From NCBI GenBank assembly GCA_031264865.1, contig JAISDJ010000060.1, forward strand, positions 1-37,548: a stretch of DNA of 37,548 nt. Direction: 5' to 3'. The notes beneath the pieces were generated by a model that was not told the origin of the DNA, made no database searches, and was given only the letters and a program-made list of their open reading frames with translations. This DNA comes from Tannerellaceae bacterium. Lineage in GTDB: Bacteria; Bacteroidota; Bacteroidia; Bacteroidales; Tannerellaceae. Shown here piece after piece: positions 28,914 to 37,548 of the stretch (its first letter is position 1; the number at the start of each line of letters is the position of its first letter). Both the position numbers and the translations under genes were made by a program.

Positions 28914-30464
28914 ATGGTAGCAAAACAAGACAGGATACTTTGGGCCGATGATGAGATTGATTTATTGAAACCTCATATTCTCTTTCTACAAGATAAAGGG
29001 TATGAGGTCGTACCCGTAGTCAGCGGGCAAGACGCGATAGACCGATGTAAAGAAGAGACGTTCGATATTATTTTCCTCGATGAAAATATGCCGGGACTGA
29101 CGGGGTTGGAAACATTGTCGGTTATCAAAGAGATAGACCCGACTGTTCCGGTAGTAATGGTAACAAAAAGCGAGGAAGAGAGTATTATGAATCAGGCTAT
29201 TGGAAATAAAATAGCCGACTACTTGATTAAGCCGGTAAATCCGAACCAACTACTCCTCTTCATAAAAAAGAATGTGCATAAGGATAAGTTTATCACTGAG
29301 ACGACAACAGTAAGTTACCAACAGGAGTTTTCCCGTATCGGGATGCAAATAAACGATTCGCTTACGGCAAACGATTGGATAGAAGTATATAAGAAACTTG
29401 TATTCTGGGAATTAGAACTCGAAAGCGGACAAACGCAAATGATGGATATGCTTCGTATGCAAAAGAAAGAAGCCAATAATTCATTTGGAAAGTTTGTGAA
29501 AAAACATTATATCGATTGGATACAACATCCCGACGACCGTCCGCTGATGAGCCCGGATTTGTTCAAGAAAAAGATATTCCCATTGCTTGATAAAGATGAA
29601 AAATTATTCTTTATCCTGATAGATAATTTTCGTCTCGACCAATGGCGCGTGATAAAGGAACTATTGGCCGGTTACTTTACATTTGAAGAAGATTTATATT
29701 ATACAATCCTTCCTACCGCTACCCAATATGCCCGTAATTCCATCTTTTCGGGACTGATGCCGGTACAGATAGAACAACTTTTCCCGGATTTATGGGTAGA
29801 TGAAGAAAGTGAAGAAGGAAAAAATCTGAATGAAGCTCCTCTTATTCAGACACAGTTCGACCGTTTCCGAAAGAAATATTCCTTCTCGTATAATAAGATA
29901 AATGATTCGATGCATGGCGAAAAACTACTGAATAATGTTCATTCGCTTATGCAAAATCAGTTAAATGTTGTTGTGTTGAATTTTATCGATATGTTGTCTC
30001 ATGCCCGTACCGAAATGAAAATGATTCGTGAACTGGCACAAAGTGAAGCAGCGTATCGTAGTTTGACGAAATCATGGTTTCAACATTCTACTACGTTGGA
30101 GCTTTTCCGCTGGATTGCCGATAAAGGTTATAAAGTAATCCTGACTACCGACCATGGAACGATTCGTGTAGATGACCCAATAAAGATTATAGGCGATAAA
30201 AATACAAATACCAACTTACGATATAAAGTAGGGAAAAACCTTAGCTATAATCCAAAAGAAGTATTTGAAATACGGGAACCCGAAAAGGTAGGTTTGCCTT
30301 CGCCCAACCTGAGTAGTAAGTATATCTTTGCCGTGAATGAAGGTTTCTTTGCTTACCCTAATAATTACAATTATTATGTGTCTTATTTTAAGAACACCTT
30401 TCAGCATGGAGGTGTTTCAATGGAAGAAATGATGGTACCGTTCATAACGATGAATCCGAAATGA
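28914..30464 (+). CDS. porX: PorX, response regulator with PglZ/alkaline-phosphatase-like domain (T9SS regulator)
   Basis: REC domain ([25 protein letters not shown]...[17 protein letters not shown]...KPVNPNQLL) plus PglZ-like effector ([13 protein letters not shown]...TTDHGTIRV). Confidence 0.93.
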   Translation: MVAKQDRILWADDEIDLLKPHILFLQDKGYEVVPVVSGQDAIDRCKEETFDIIFLDENMPGLTGLETLSVIKEIDPTVPVVMVTKSEEESIMNQAIGNKIADYLIKPVNPNQLLLFIKKNVHKDKFITETTTVSYQQEFSRIGMQINDSLTANDWIEVYKKLVFWELELESGQTQMMDMLRMQKKEANNSFGKFVKKHYIDWIQHPDDRPLMSPDLFKKKIFPLLDKDEKLFFILIDNFRLDQWRVIKELLAGYFTFEEDLYYTILPTATQYARNSIFSGLMPVQIEQLFPDLWVDEESEEGKNLNEAPLIQTQFDRFRKKYSFSYNKINDSMHGEKLLNNVHSLMQNQLNVVVLNFIDMLSHARTEMKMIRELAQSEAAYRSLTKSWFQHSTTLELFRWIADKGYKVILTTDHGTIRVDDPIKIIGDKNTNTNLRYKVGKNLSYNPKEVFEIREPEKVGLPSPNLSSKYIFAVNEGFFAYPNNYNYYVSYFKNTFQHGGVSMEEMMVPFITMNPK

Positions 30465-30901
30465 AACAGATACAAATAAAATCAGTAGAAGAGATAAAAC
30501 AAGCCGCCCGAACTTTTGTTGAGACATCTATTTCTTCATCCGTTTTTGCTTTTCATGGGAGTATGGGAGCGGGGAAAACTACTTTTATCAAAGCTATTTG
30601 CGAAGAGTTGGGAGTAGAGGATGTAATCAACAGCCCGACATTTGCTATTATTAATGAATACCGGAGCGGAAAGTCCGGCGAACTTATTTATCATTTTGAT
30701 TTTTATCGTATCAATAAATTAAGCGAAGCGGAAGATTTGGGCGTAGGAGATTATTTCTATAGTGGTGCATTATGCTTTATCGAATGGCCGGAGAAGATAG
30801 AAGAGCTTCTACCGGAAGACGTTGTTAATGTATCTATTACCGAAAACCCAGATAGCACACGTACCGTTTCTATCTACACAGCTTCTGAAAAAATGTATTA
30901 A
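30461..30901 (+). CDS. tsaE: tRNA threonylcarbamoyladenosine biosynthesis ATPase TsaE
   Basis: Walker [55 protein letters not shown]; 4-bp overlap with porX stop. Confidence 0.96.
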   Translation: MKQIQIKSVEEIKQAARTFVETSISSSVFAFHGSMGAGKTTFIKAICEELGVEDVINSPTFAIINEYRSGKSGELIYHFDFYRINKLSEAEDLGVGDYFYSGALCFIEWPEKIEELLPEDVVNVSITENPDSTRTVSIYTASEKMY

Positions 30902-32691
30902 TACGGAACAGGTACATTTATTTGTCCTGACAAACCTCTGAGTCGGGGCATTACATTATTTGAACGTGGAAATTGCCAGGCATTTTCAGCAGAATTCCAT
31001 TCATCCATAGGGGGAGCGCTCATTAATCCACGCCATTCAATACCATTACGAATGGTGTTTACCCTTCCCCAGTTCCCATCTGATACATAGGCATAGTTAT
31101 CCGATAAAAAACGTGAACTTGTCGGAGAGTTAATAAGTTGTCCCACAATACGGAATGTATTTCCTTCTATTCCGTTCAGATAAGATAATGCAGCAACGCA
31201 CCGGTCTATCCTTGGGCTTGTATTGGCTTTGTCGGCTTTGCGTATTCGTCCGACAATGCCTCCGCTGACAGCAGAAGATTGTTCATTTTTGTTCACGGTA
31301 CCGGCGGCAAAGCAATCTTGTATGATAGCCGACAATGTGTGGTTCGGGCCATTCCCGTTTGTACTAATCCATCCGCCAAGGCCTCCTACACAACCTCTTT
31401 TTCCGGAGATATCGCCTGCGTTGTAACAGTTACGCATGCTGAATGCGCCATATCCATACCCTTTTCCCTGTTCATCGCCCGAAGCGGAAGCAGAAGAACA
31501 GCCAAAGATACCTCCTACGGAAGTAATGGTCTCTTTATCTGATGCATTTCCACTGACAATAATACCCCGGTTAGCGCATGAGGTGATCGTAAACTTCCCT
31601 GAACCATATCCGTTTCCGTTGTTTATCGTATCATTAATACTTGACTTATCACCATAGCCATACCCGTCTCCATAACCAAAAATACCGCCGGCGAACGACA
31701 TGGCATTCGGACTGCTTGCATTGCCCCCTTTCACGAAACCATTGTTGACACATAAATAGACCATAAAAACGCCGGAACCATCACTAAAGCCATATCCGTC
31801 GCCCGAAGCATATCCATATCCGAATATACCGCCGGCAGAGCTAACTGCTTCATCGCCCTTGGTACGCCCTCCGGTAATTGTTCCGTTGTTCATGCAAGAA
31901 GAAATGATAAAAGAGCCGGAAGACGACATGGCGCCATCACAATATCCATGTCCCCGTCCTTTACCAATGATACCTCCGGTATAGGGATAATTAGAGGATG
32001 CGGCTATAACATCCCCGGTATTGGAACAATCTTCTATCAGAATATATACAGCGCCGTCTCCATCGCAGAAAGCATACCCTTCGCCTATTAAACCTCCTGT
32101 ATTTGAATGATCGGTTTCACCGCCGACAACAGTTACGTGTTTGTTATGGCAGTTACGGATAATAATAGAATCTTCGCTGCTGGCGGCATTACAAAGCATA
32201 TAGCCTGCCAGGCTCCCGGTATAAGAAATAGATTGACTAACATCCCCGGTTATTTCGCCTCCTTCAATCGTAAGGTTCTCAATCCGGGCTCCATTGCTCA
32301 AATACCCAAATAAACCGGATGCAGGATATCCTTCCGAATTAGAATTATTTATGTACAGGTTATAGATTGTCTTTCCGTTGCCATCAAAATTTCCCTGGAA
32401 TGGATGGGCTGCATCACAACCGATAGATATCCAGTAATGAGCGCCGATATCAAGGTTTTTTGTCAGCATAAAGTAAACTCCGTGATAGGAATTTCCGGGT
32501 GTCATATTAACCTGGTCGGCTAAATAAGTGAGGCCGGAAACGGAGGATATCAGGAAGGGTTCTCTTTTTGTGCCTAAACCTTCAAACGTATATCCTCCTT
32601 CATCGTTGTACCAGTCGCCTGTTTGTGCAAGCAATTGACCGACAAAAAGGAATAAAATCAACGAGATGTTACATGATATCCTCCACATCAT
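30898..32691 (-). CDS. Exported GLUG-motif repeat protein with Gly/Tyr/Asp-rich insertions
   Basis: Signal peptide [23 protein letters not shown]; about 6-7 imperfect repeats C.N.G.I.GG...S.GGIFGYGY. Confidence 0.75.
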   Translation of the reverse strand: MMWRISCNISLILFLFVGQLLAQTGDWYNDEGGYTFEGLGTKREPFLISSVSGLTYLADQVNMTPGNSYHGVYFMLTKNLDIGAHYWISIGCDAAHPFQGNFDGNGKTIYNLYINNSNSEGYPASGLFGYLSNGARIENLTIEGGEITGDVSQSISYTGSLAGYMLCNAASSEDSIIIRNCHNKHVTVVGGETDHSNTGGLIGEGYAFCDGDGAVYILIEDCSNTGDVIAASSNYPYTGGIIGKGRGHGYCDGAMSSSGSFIISSCMNNGTITGGRTKGDEAVSSAGGIFGYGYASGDGYGFSDGSGVFMVYLCVNNGFVKGGNASSPNAMSFAGGIFGYGDGYGYGDKSSINDTINNGNGYGSGKFTITSCANRGIIVSGNASDKETITSVGGIFGCSSASASGDEQGKGYGYGAFSMRNCYNAGDISGKRGCVGGLGGWISTNGNGPNHTLSAIIQDCFAAGTVNKNEQSSAVSGGIVGRIRKADKANTSPRIDRCVAALSYLNGIEGNTFRIVGQLINSPTSSRFLSDNYAYVSDGNWGRVNTIRNGIEWRGLMSAPPMDEWNSAENAWQFPRSNNVMPRLRGLSGQINVPVPY

Positions 32692-32719
32692 CTTTCTTAT
32701 ATAGGCTATCCATATTCTT

Positions 32720-33694
32720 TTACCGGATGTATGTCTCCATAAATTTAGCACCAGGCGCCGGTTGAATGGTTACCGATAGTGTATCGGCAGGAATCAATAC
32801 GGTTTGTCCCTGATGAATGGTAAGCGTATTTCCTTTATTATCCAGGATAGAGGCCTTACCAGCCATACAAATATATACCACAAAAGAATCTAAAGAAGAT
32901 AAATCGAGGCTGATAACGGTGTCAATATCCAATAAACGGGTGGTAAAATACGTACAGTCAACCAATGGCACAGGTGTATCTTTGCACGCTTTATAATGGG
33001 TACGATAATCATCGTGATACGTATAATCGATGGCATCTTTGGCCAATTCGGTATGCAGTTCGCGGGTATTTCCGTTGGCGTCTTTGCGGTTGTAATCGTA
33101 AATACGGTAGGTAATATTACTTGTCTGTTGGATTTCGGCAATAAAACATCCGGCTCCAATAGCATGTACTCGTCCGGCAGGAAGGAAAAATACATCTCCG
33201 GGCTTCACCTTATAACGCTGCATCACCTCCATAATCGTGTTATTCTCTACCCGTTTCACATACTCATCGGCATCTATTTGTTTGGAGAAACCAGAATACA
33301 AGGCAGCTCCTTCGGCAGCCTTAATGACATACCACATCTCTGTTTTGCCAAATGAATGATGGCGTTTTTCCGCCAATTCATCATCAGGATGTACCTGGAT
33401 AGATAAATTATCGCGAGCATCAATAAATTTGATAAGCAAAGGAAACCGGTCGCCAAATTGCGCCATTACTTTACCCCCCACCAACTGTTTGCCGTATGTA
33501 TGAATAAGCTCGTCCAGACTTTTCCCGGCCAGGCATCCATTAGCTACAATGGAATAGTTGTTATCAACATGCGAGAGTTCCCAACTCTCGCCAATACCAT
33601 CTTGTAGAGGAGTAATCCCTTTAAAAGGACAAATCTCGGAACCACCCCAGATAATCTTCTTTAATATAGGTTTAAATGTAAAAGGATATAACAT
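32720..33694 (-). CDS. manA: Mannose-6-phosphate isomerase, class I
   Basis: 324 aa; PFTFKPILKKIIWGGSEICPFKG, NLSIQVHPDDELAEKRHHSFGKTEMWYV, FFLPAGRVHAIGAGCFIAEIQQTSNITYRIYDYNR. Confidence 0.96.
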   Translation of the reverse strand: MLYPFTFKPILKKIIWGGSEICPFKGITPLQDGIGESWELSHVDNNYSIVANGCLAGKSLDELIHTYGKQLVGGKVMAQFGDRFPLLIKFIDARDNLSIQVHPDDELAEKRHHSFGKTEMWYVIKAAEGAALYSGFSKQIDADEYVKRVENNTIMEVMQRYKVKPGDVFFLPAGRVHAIGAGCFIAEIQQTSNITYRIYDYNRKDANGNTRELHTELAKDAIDYTYHDDYRTHYKACKDTPVPLVDCTYFTTRLLDIDTVISLDLSSLDSFVVYICMAGKASILDNKGNTLTIHQGQTVLIPADTLSVTIQPAPGAKFMETYIR

Positions 33695-33953
33695 ATTTAT
33701 TTAACGATTAATTCTACTTTAGCACATAGCTACTTAATTCAGTATTTTCCCGATCCGACGGCTAAAGTAATCTTTTTTTCACTTGTATCCAAATATTGCA
33801 ACGAATCACTTACGGATCGCATACCTCCCCCCATCTCTTTTCTCAAGAGGTGCTTACCTTTTTTGAGAAAGATAGGCATGAAATAAGAAAACCACAGCCC
33901 TGAAAAGGGTATAGGAAACCGACAAAAAAACAAGACGAAATGTATTTGCAGGA

Positions 33954-34224
33954 GTAATCACGCCCCATCAGGGCTAAAGATTGGGGGGAGGTTTACGTGC
34001 GATAGGGTTGAAACCCTATCCTCAGTTCTCCATTCCCTACGGGAAACAACCACGTTGTGGTAACTATTGCATCGTCACTATCTGTTTACAGAATGACTAC
34101 ACCGTGGTCTATTCCCACCGTGAATCTATTTCAAACGAGGGCCTATTCCCGCAGGGAATAAATACCTAAGGATAGGGTTTCAACCCTATTGCCCGTAGAC
34201 CGTCCCCCAATCCTTAGCCTGCAG
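33954..34224. repeat. Palindromic structured repeat, copy 1
   Basis: ~257-bp core paralogous to copy 2 at constant 412-bp offset; internal inverted repeats; right end diverged. Confidence 0.88.
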
Positions 34225-34364
34225 ATATACTTGCGCTAACGATTGTCCCATAGTTAACCGTTTTGGGTTGTTAGTGGTACGAATTTACAATAAAATATGA
34301 ATATGTTGTTCTAATGAAAGGAGTGAAATTGTCGGTCAAATATAATTAAAATTAACGAATGAAG

Positions 34365-34650
34365 ATAAATTACGCCCTATCCGGGCTAAAGGTTGGAGGG
34401 CAGTCGCCGGTCGATAGGGTTGAAACCCTATCCTCAGTTCTCCATTCCCTATGGGAAACAACCACGTTGTGGTAACTATTGCACCGTCGCTATCTGTTTA
34501 CAGAACGACTACACCGTGGTCTATTTCCACTGTGGATCTATTTCAAACGAGGGCCTATTCCCGCAGGGAATAAATACCTAAGGATAGGGTTTCAACCCTA
34601 TTGCCCGTAGACCGTCCCCCAATCCTCAGCCCTGAAGGGGCGTAATTTAT
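34365..34650. repeat. Palindromic structured repeat, copy 2, with intact outer inverted repeats
   Basis: Outer IR ATAAATTACGCCCTATCCGGGCTAAAGGTTGGAGGG / reverse complement of right end ATAAATTACGCCCCTTCAGGGCTGAGGATTGGGGG; inner hairpins ATAGGGTT-GA-AACCCTAT and ATAGGGTT-TC-AACCCTAT. Confidence 0.88.
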
Positions 34651-34806
34651 CTATATGCGGTTCGTATTCTCCCATATCATAAAAAAGATTAAAATGATAC
34701 TTTTTCAAATTATTATCATAAGTTTGTAAGAAATTTCTCTTTTAATCGTAGAGAATTTTCTGGAAAACTGGAAAAGATAAGATTTACTTTTAATTATTCA
34801 AACCTT

Positions 34807-35667
34807 ATGATTAACCTGTTTTATTTAAATGAGTATCATGCCAATGATATGAAGAAATCCGAATTTGACCCTGTGTTTAAATATGGGGGGATTAGAGAAG
34901 GTGATTCTATTTTGAATACCGGAATGGTTTATAATCATTTATTATTTCTGAAAGATGGATTAATCAAAATAAATTGTGATGAGTTTTATGACAGGCAACT
35001 GAAGAAGGAACAATGTATTTTAATACCTAAAGGCGCTAACATATCGTTGACCGTTTTGCAATCGGGATCGTTGCTGGTATTTATTTTTGATATGTTGAAA
35101 AATCCTTTTGAAAACCATGTTCTTCATTCGTATCAAACGATTCAATCCAAAATCAGTTATACCTTTACTCCTGTTCCGATTAGAGAACCGTTAACTTCCT
35201 ATCTGGAACTTATTCTTTATTATAAAGAGAAGGGAATGGACCACAAACAATTGTACGAAATTAAAGAAAGAGAACTCTTTTTATTGCTCCATTCGTGTTA
35301 TACGCAAGAGGAAGTTATAACCTTATTATATCCTATTATCAGGATGTCTAATTTTAAAAACTTCGTAATCAAAAATTATCCTAAAGTAAAAAATGTTGCT
35401 GAATTAGTACGTATTTCCGGAATGGGAAGAACGGCATTCGACTATACGTTTCGGAATGTTTTTGGTACTTCGGCAAGGCAATGGATGCTTACGCAAATAG
35501 CCAAACAAGTACAATATAAGGCTATGGAACCCGAGATTACTATAAAAGACCTTATAAAAGAATTTAAGTTTGATTCGGCTTCACATTTTAATCGTTTTTG
35601 CAGGAAGCAATTCGATTGCACACCCGGAGAATTGATAAAAAATTCAAGTAAAAGCTATTTTAGTTGA
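34807..35667 (+). CDS. AraC family transcriptional regulator
   Basis: 286 aa; C-terminal AraC HTH (KNVAELVRISGMGRTAFDYTFRNVFGTSARQWMLTQIAKQVQYKAMEPEITIKDLIKEFKFDSASHFNRFCRKQFDCTPGELIK). Confidence 0.9.
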   Translation: MINLFYLNEYHANDMKKSEFDPVFKYGGIREGDSILNTGMVYNHLLFLKDGLIKINCDEFYDRQLKKEQCILIPKGANISLTVLQSGSLLVFIFDMLKNPFENHVLHSYQTIQSKISYTFTPVPIREPLTSYLELILYYKEKGMDHKQLYEIKERELFLLLHSCYTQEEVITLLYPIIRMSNFKNFVIKNYPKVKNVAELVRISGMGRTAFDYTFRNVFGTSARQWMLTQIAKQVQYKAMEPEITIKDLIKEFKFDSASHFNRFCRKQFDCTPGELIKNSSKSYFS

Positions 35668-35740
35668 CTATTTTTAAGTAAGTGGTGATTTAGCCAATAT
35701 TATCGGCGGTTTAGGCAATATTCATGTGAAAAAATATATT

Positions 35741-35748
35741 TACGTTTG
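35741..35748 (+). promoter_or_regulatory. Putative -7 promoter motif TACGTTTG upstream of DUF3575 gene
   Basis: Matches TAnnTTTG; implies a ~140-nt 5' leader. Confidence 0.4.
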
Positions 35749-35896
35749 CACAGTAAGAAAAGTCTTTTATAGAAAGAGAACCGATTTTAAAACAGAAAAA
35801 GTAGTACGTAAAGAAGATTTAGGTATTTTGTTTTATTCTTTTTGTATATCGTAAATGCATGATCTACAATTAGACTAACCAGATAAAAAGATAAAG

Positions 35897-36451
35897 ATGA
35901 GACGAACTTTGGTGTTAATTATTGTATTGATGGTTGTATTTTGTTCTGCAAAGAGTCAGAGTATTGCTTTAAAATCTAACATTTTATACGATGTTACCAG
36001 TACTATTAATTTAGGATTGGAAATTGGTTTGGCTCCAAAGTGGACGCTGGAATTGCCTGTTAATTATAATCCCTGGAATTTCTCAGACACTGAAAAAATA
36101 AAACATTGGCTGGTTCAGCCTGAGGCGCGTTATTGGTTTTGTGAAAAATTCAATGGACATTTTATGGGTTTACATGCGCTTGTGGGTGGATATAATGTAG
36201 GCGGTATCAATATGTTCGGGCTAAAAGATCATCGGTATGAAGGGAATATGTATGGAGGTGGCGTTTCATACGGCTACCAATGGATACTCAATAATCATTG
36301 GAGTATTGAAGCCACTGTGGGCGTTGGTTATGTCTATCTTGAACATGGCAAGTATCCCTGTAAAAAATGTGAGACTAAGCTAGACAATTTTACCAAAAAC
36401 TGGTTTGGTCCTACCAAAGCAGGCGTCAGTATCATCTATGTCATTAAATAA
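35897..36451 (+). CDS. DUF3575 domain-containing protein (fimbrial-locus accessory)
   Basis: 184 aa; signal peptide; ALKSNILYDVTSTINLGLEIGLAPKWTLELPVNYNPWNFSDTEKIKHWLVQPEARYWFCEKFNGHFMGLHALVGGYNVGGI. Confidence 0.88.
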   Translation: MRRTLVLIIVLMVVFCSAKSQSIALKSNILYDVTSTINLGLEIGLAPKWTLELPVNYNPWNFSDTEKIKHWLVQPEARYWFCEKFNGHFMGLHALVGGYNVGGINMFGLKDHRYEGNMYGGGVSYGYQWILNNHWSIEATVGVGYVYLEHGKYPCKKCETKLDNFTKNWFGPTKAGVSIIYVIK

Positions 36452-36469
36452 GAGGGGGAGCAGCAGGAT

Positions 36470-37548
36470 ATGAAAAAGATATGCAATATATACAGGGTTG
36501 TTTTGGCAGGATTACTAATTACTGCAACTTTTGATAGCAGCGCCCAGACAGAGGCTGTGATCTTCGACGGACAAATCCCTGTAAAAATACAACGATTGCG
36601 CCAAACGGAAGATTCCGTTCAATTGGTGATGGATATTGATTTGACAAACGTAAAAATCAGTACGGAGCGTTCGATTGTGCTGACGCCTATACTGATCTCG
36701 CCTCAGGGACGTGAAGTGAAGTTGAAAAACATCCTGATAAACGGACGCCAGCGTCATAAAGCCTTTGTACGTGAAATTGCATTAAACGGATGGGAGCGTG
36801 ATGTTAAAAAGGCGCATTACGGCGTAATTCCCCTTACAAAAGAAAACCGTAAAGTACATCACTATACGCAATCGGTTGGTTTTGAGAGCTGGATGCGTGA
36901 AGCCCGGATGAATATAGAAACAGACTTATGCGGCTGTGCAGCAGGGAGCATACAACAAGTAGCATCCGAGAAAGTAGCGAGTCGTATTGTGCTTGAAGGA
37001 GCAAAAGAATACCGTGCGTTGCCGAATGTAGCTTATATCCGTCCGGAAGTGGAACAAATCAAAGCGCGCAGTGAATCATGCGATGTATTTCTTGATTTCC
37101 CGGTAGCCCGGACGGAGATTAATCCGAGTTTTGGAAACAATCCCCGCGAGTTGGCTAAAATAGAACAGATTATGAATGAGATCCGTACGGATAAAAATCT
37201 TACCGTAACAGGTGCAATAATTTCCGGTTATGCTTCTCCTGAGGGAGATGTTAGCTTTAACAATCAATTATCACGCGGCCGTGCCGAGGCTTTACGAAAC
37301 TACCTGTCTATGCGTGCAGGTATGCCTGGCTATTTATACCAGGTGGGTTTTGGAGGCGAAGACTGGGAAGGTTTAGCCCGATTGGTACAAAATTCGTATA
37401 TCGAACCCAAAGGTACGATTCTTTCAATTATCAATTATTACAATCCGATGGAGCGTAAGAACCGTTTGAGAGCATTGAACGGCGGCCGTACCTATCAACA
37501 GCTATTACATACACTCTATCCTCAATTGAGACGAGTAGTGGCAAAGAT
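36470..37548 (+). CDS. DUF3868/OmpA-like protein (partial, runs off window end)
   Basis: Open frame from ATG 36470 (MKKICNIYRVVLAGLLITATFDSSAQTEAVIFDGQIPVKIQ...) with no stop before window end; OmpA-like VTGAIISGYASPEGDVSFNNQLSRGRAEALRNYLS; absent from ORF track. Confidence 0.85.
   Translation, partial: MKKICNIYRVVLAGLLITATFDSSAQTEAVIFDGQIPVKIQRLRQTEDSVQLVMDIDLTNVKISTERSIVLTPILISPQGREVKLKNILINGRQRHKAFVREIALNGWERDVKKAHYGVIPLTKENRKVHHYTQSVGFESWMREARMNIETDLCGCAAGSIQQVASEKVASRIVLEGAKEYRALPNVAYIRPEVEQIKARSESCDVFLDFPVARTEINPSFGNNPRELAKIEQIMNEIRTDKNLTVTGAIISGYASPEGDVSFNNQLSRGRAEALRNYLSMRAGMPGYLYQVGFGGEDWEGLARLVQNSYIEPKGTILSIINYYNPMERKNRLRALNGGRTYQQLLHTLYPQLRRVVAK

Noticed and set aside
33981-34169. 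62-aa ORF and its paralogue at 34393..34581 as protein-coding genes
   Set aside because: They lie wholly inside the palindromic repeats, and copy differences are mostly non-synonymous; repeat structure explains the similarity.

Overview
This 37.5 kb window is Bacteroidales-type chromosome (SusC/SusD pair, PorX, TAnnTTTG promoter motifs; Parabacteroides-like by inference). Left to right: (i) a minus-strand mannoside utilisation locus: type I phosphomannose isomerase-like protein, ROK kinase, MFS sugar permease, GH38 alpha-mannosidase, SusC and SusD, with a divergent AraC-family regulator; (ii) a scarred accessory segment (~13-19 kb) with a 5'-truncated gene, paired 22-bp-phased repeats, a membrane-bound LamG/Kelch-SARP regulator, a decayed signal-peptide ORF, a GH43 lipoprotein, a DUF2867 protein and a transposase remnant, ending near tRNA-Val; (iii) mostly housekeeping genes: purB, an RluB-like pseudouridine synthase with a long disordered N-terminus, asnS, an Lrp/AsnC regulator, a transglutaminase/thioredoxin-like lipoprotein, a CPA1 antiporter, porX, tsaE, a GLUG-repeat Gly/Tyr/Asp-rich exported protein and manA; (iv) two near-identical palindromic ~260-285 bp non-coding repeats; (v) an AraC regulator followed by the start of a fimbrial-type locus (DUF3575, then a DUF3868/OmpA-like CDS running off the window and absent from the ORF track). 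The best candidates for something undescribed are a possible cis-antisense sRNA over the susC leader (TAACTTTG promoter motif at 4765 and a perfect plus-strand intrinsic terminator at 4822-4858), the paired structured repeats at 33954-34650, and the transmembrane SARP-type regulator. No CRISPR array or rRNA was seen.
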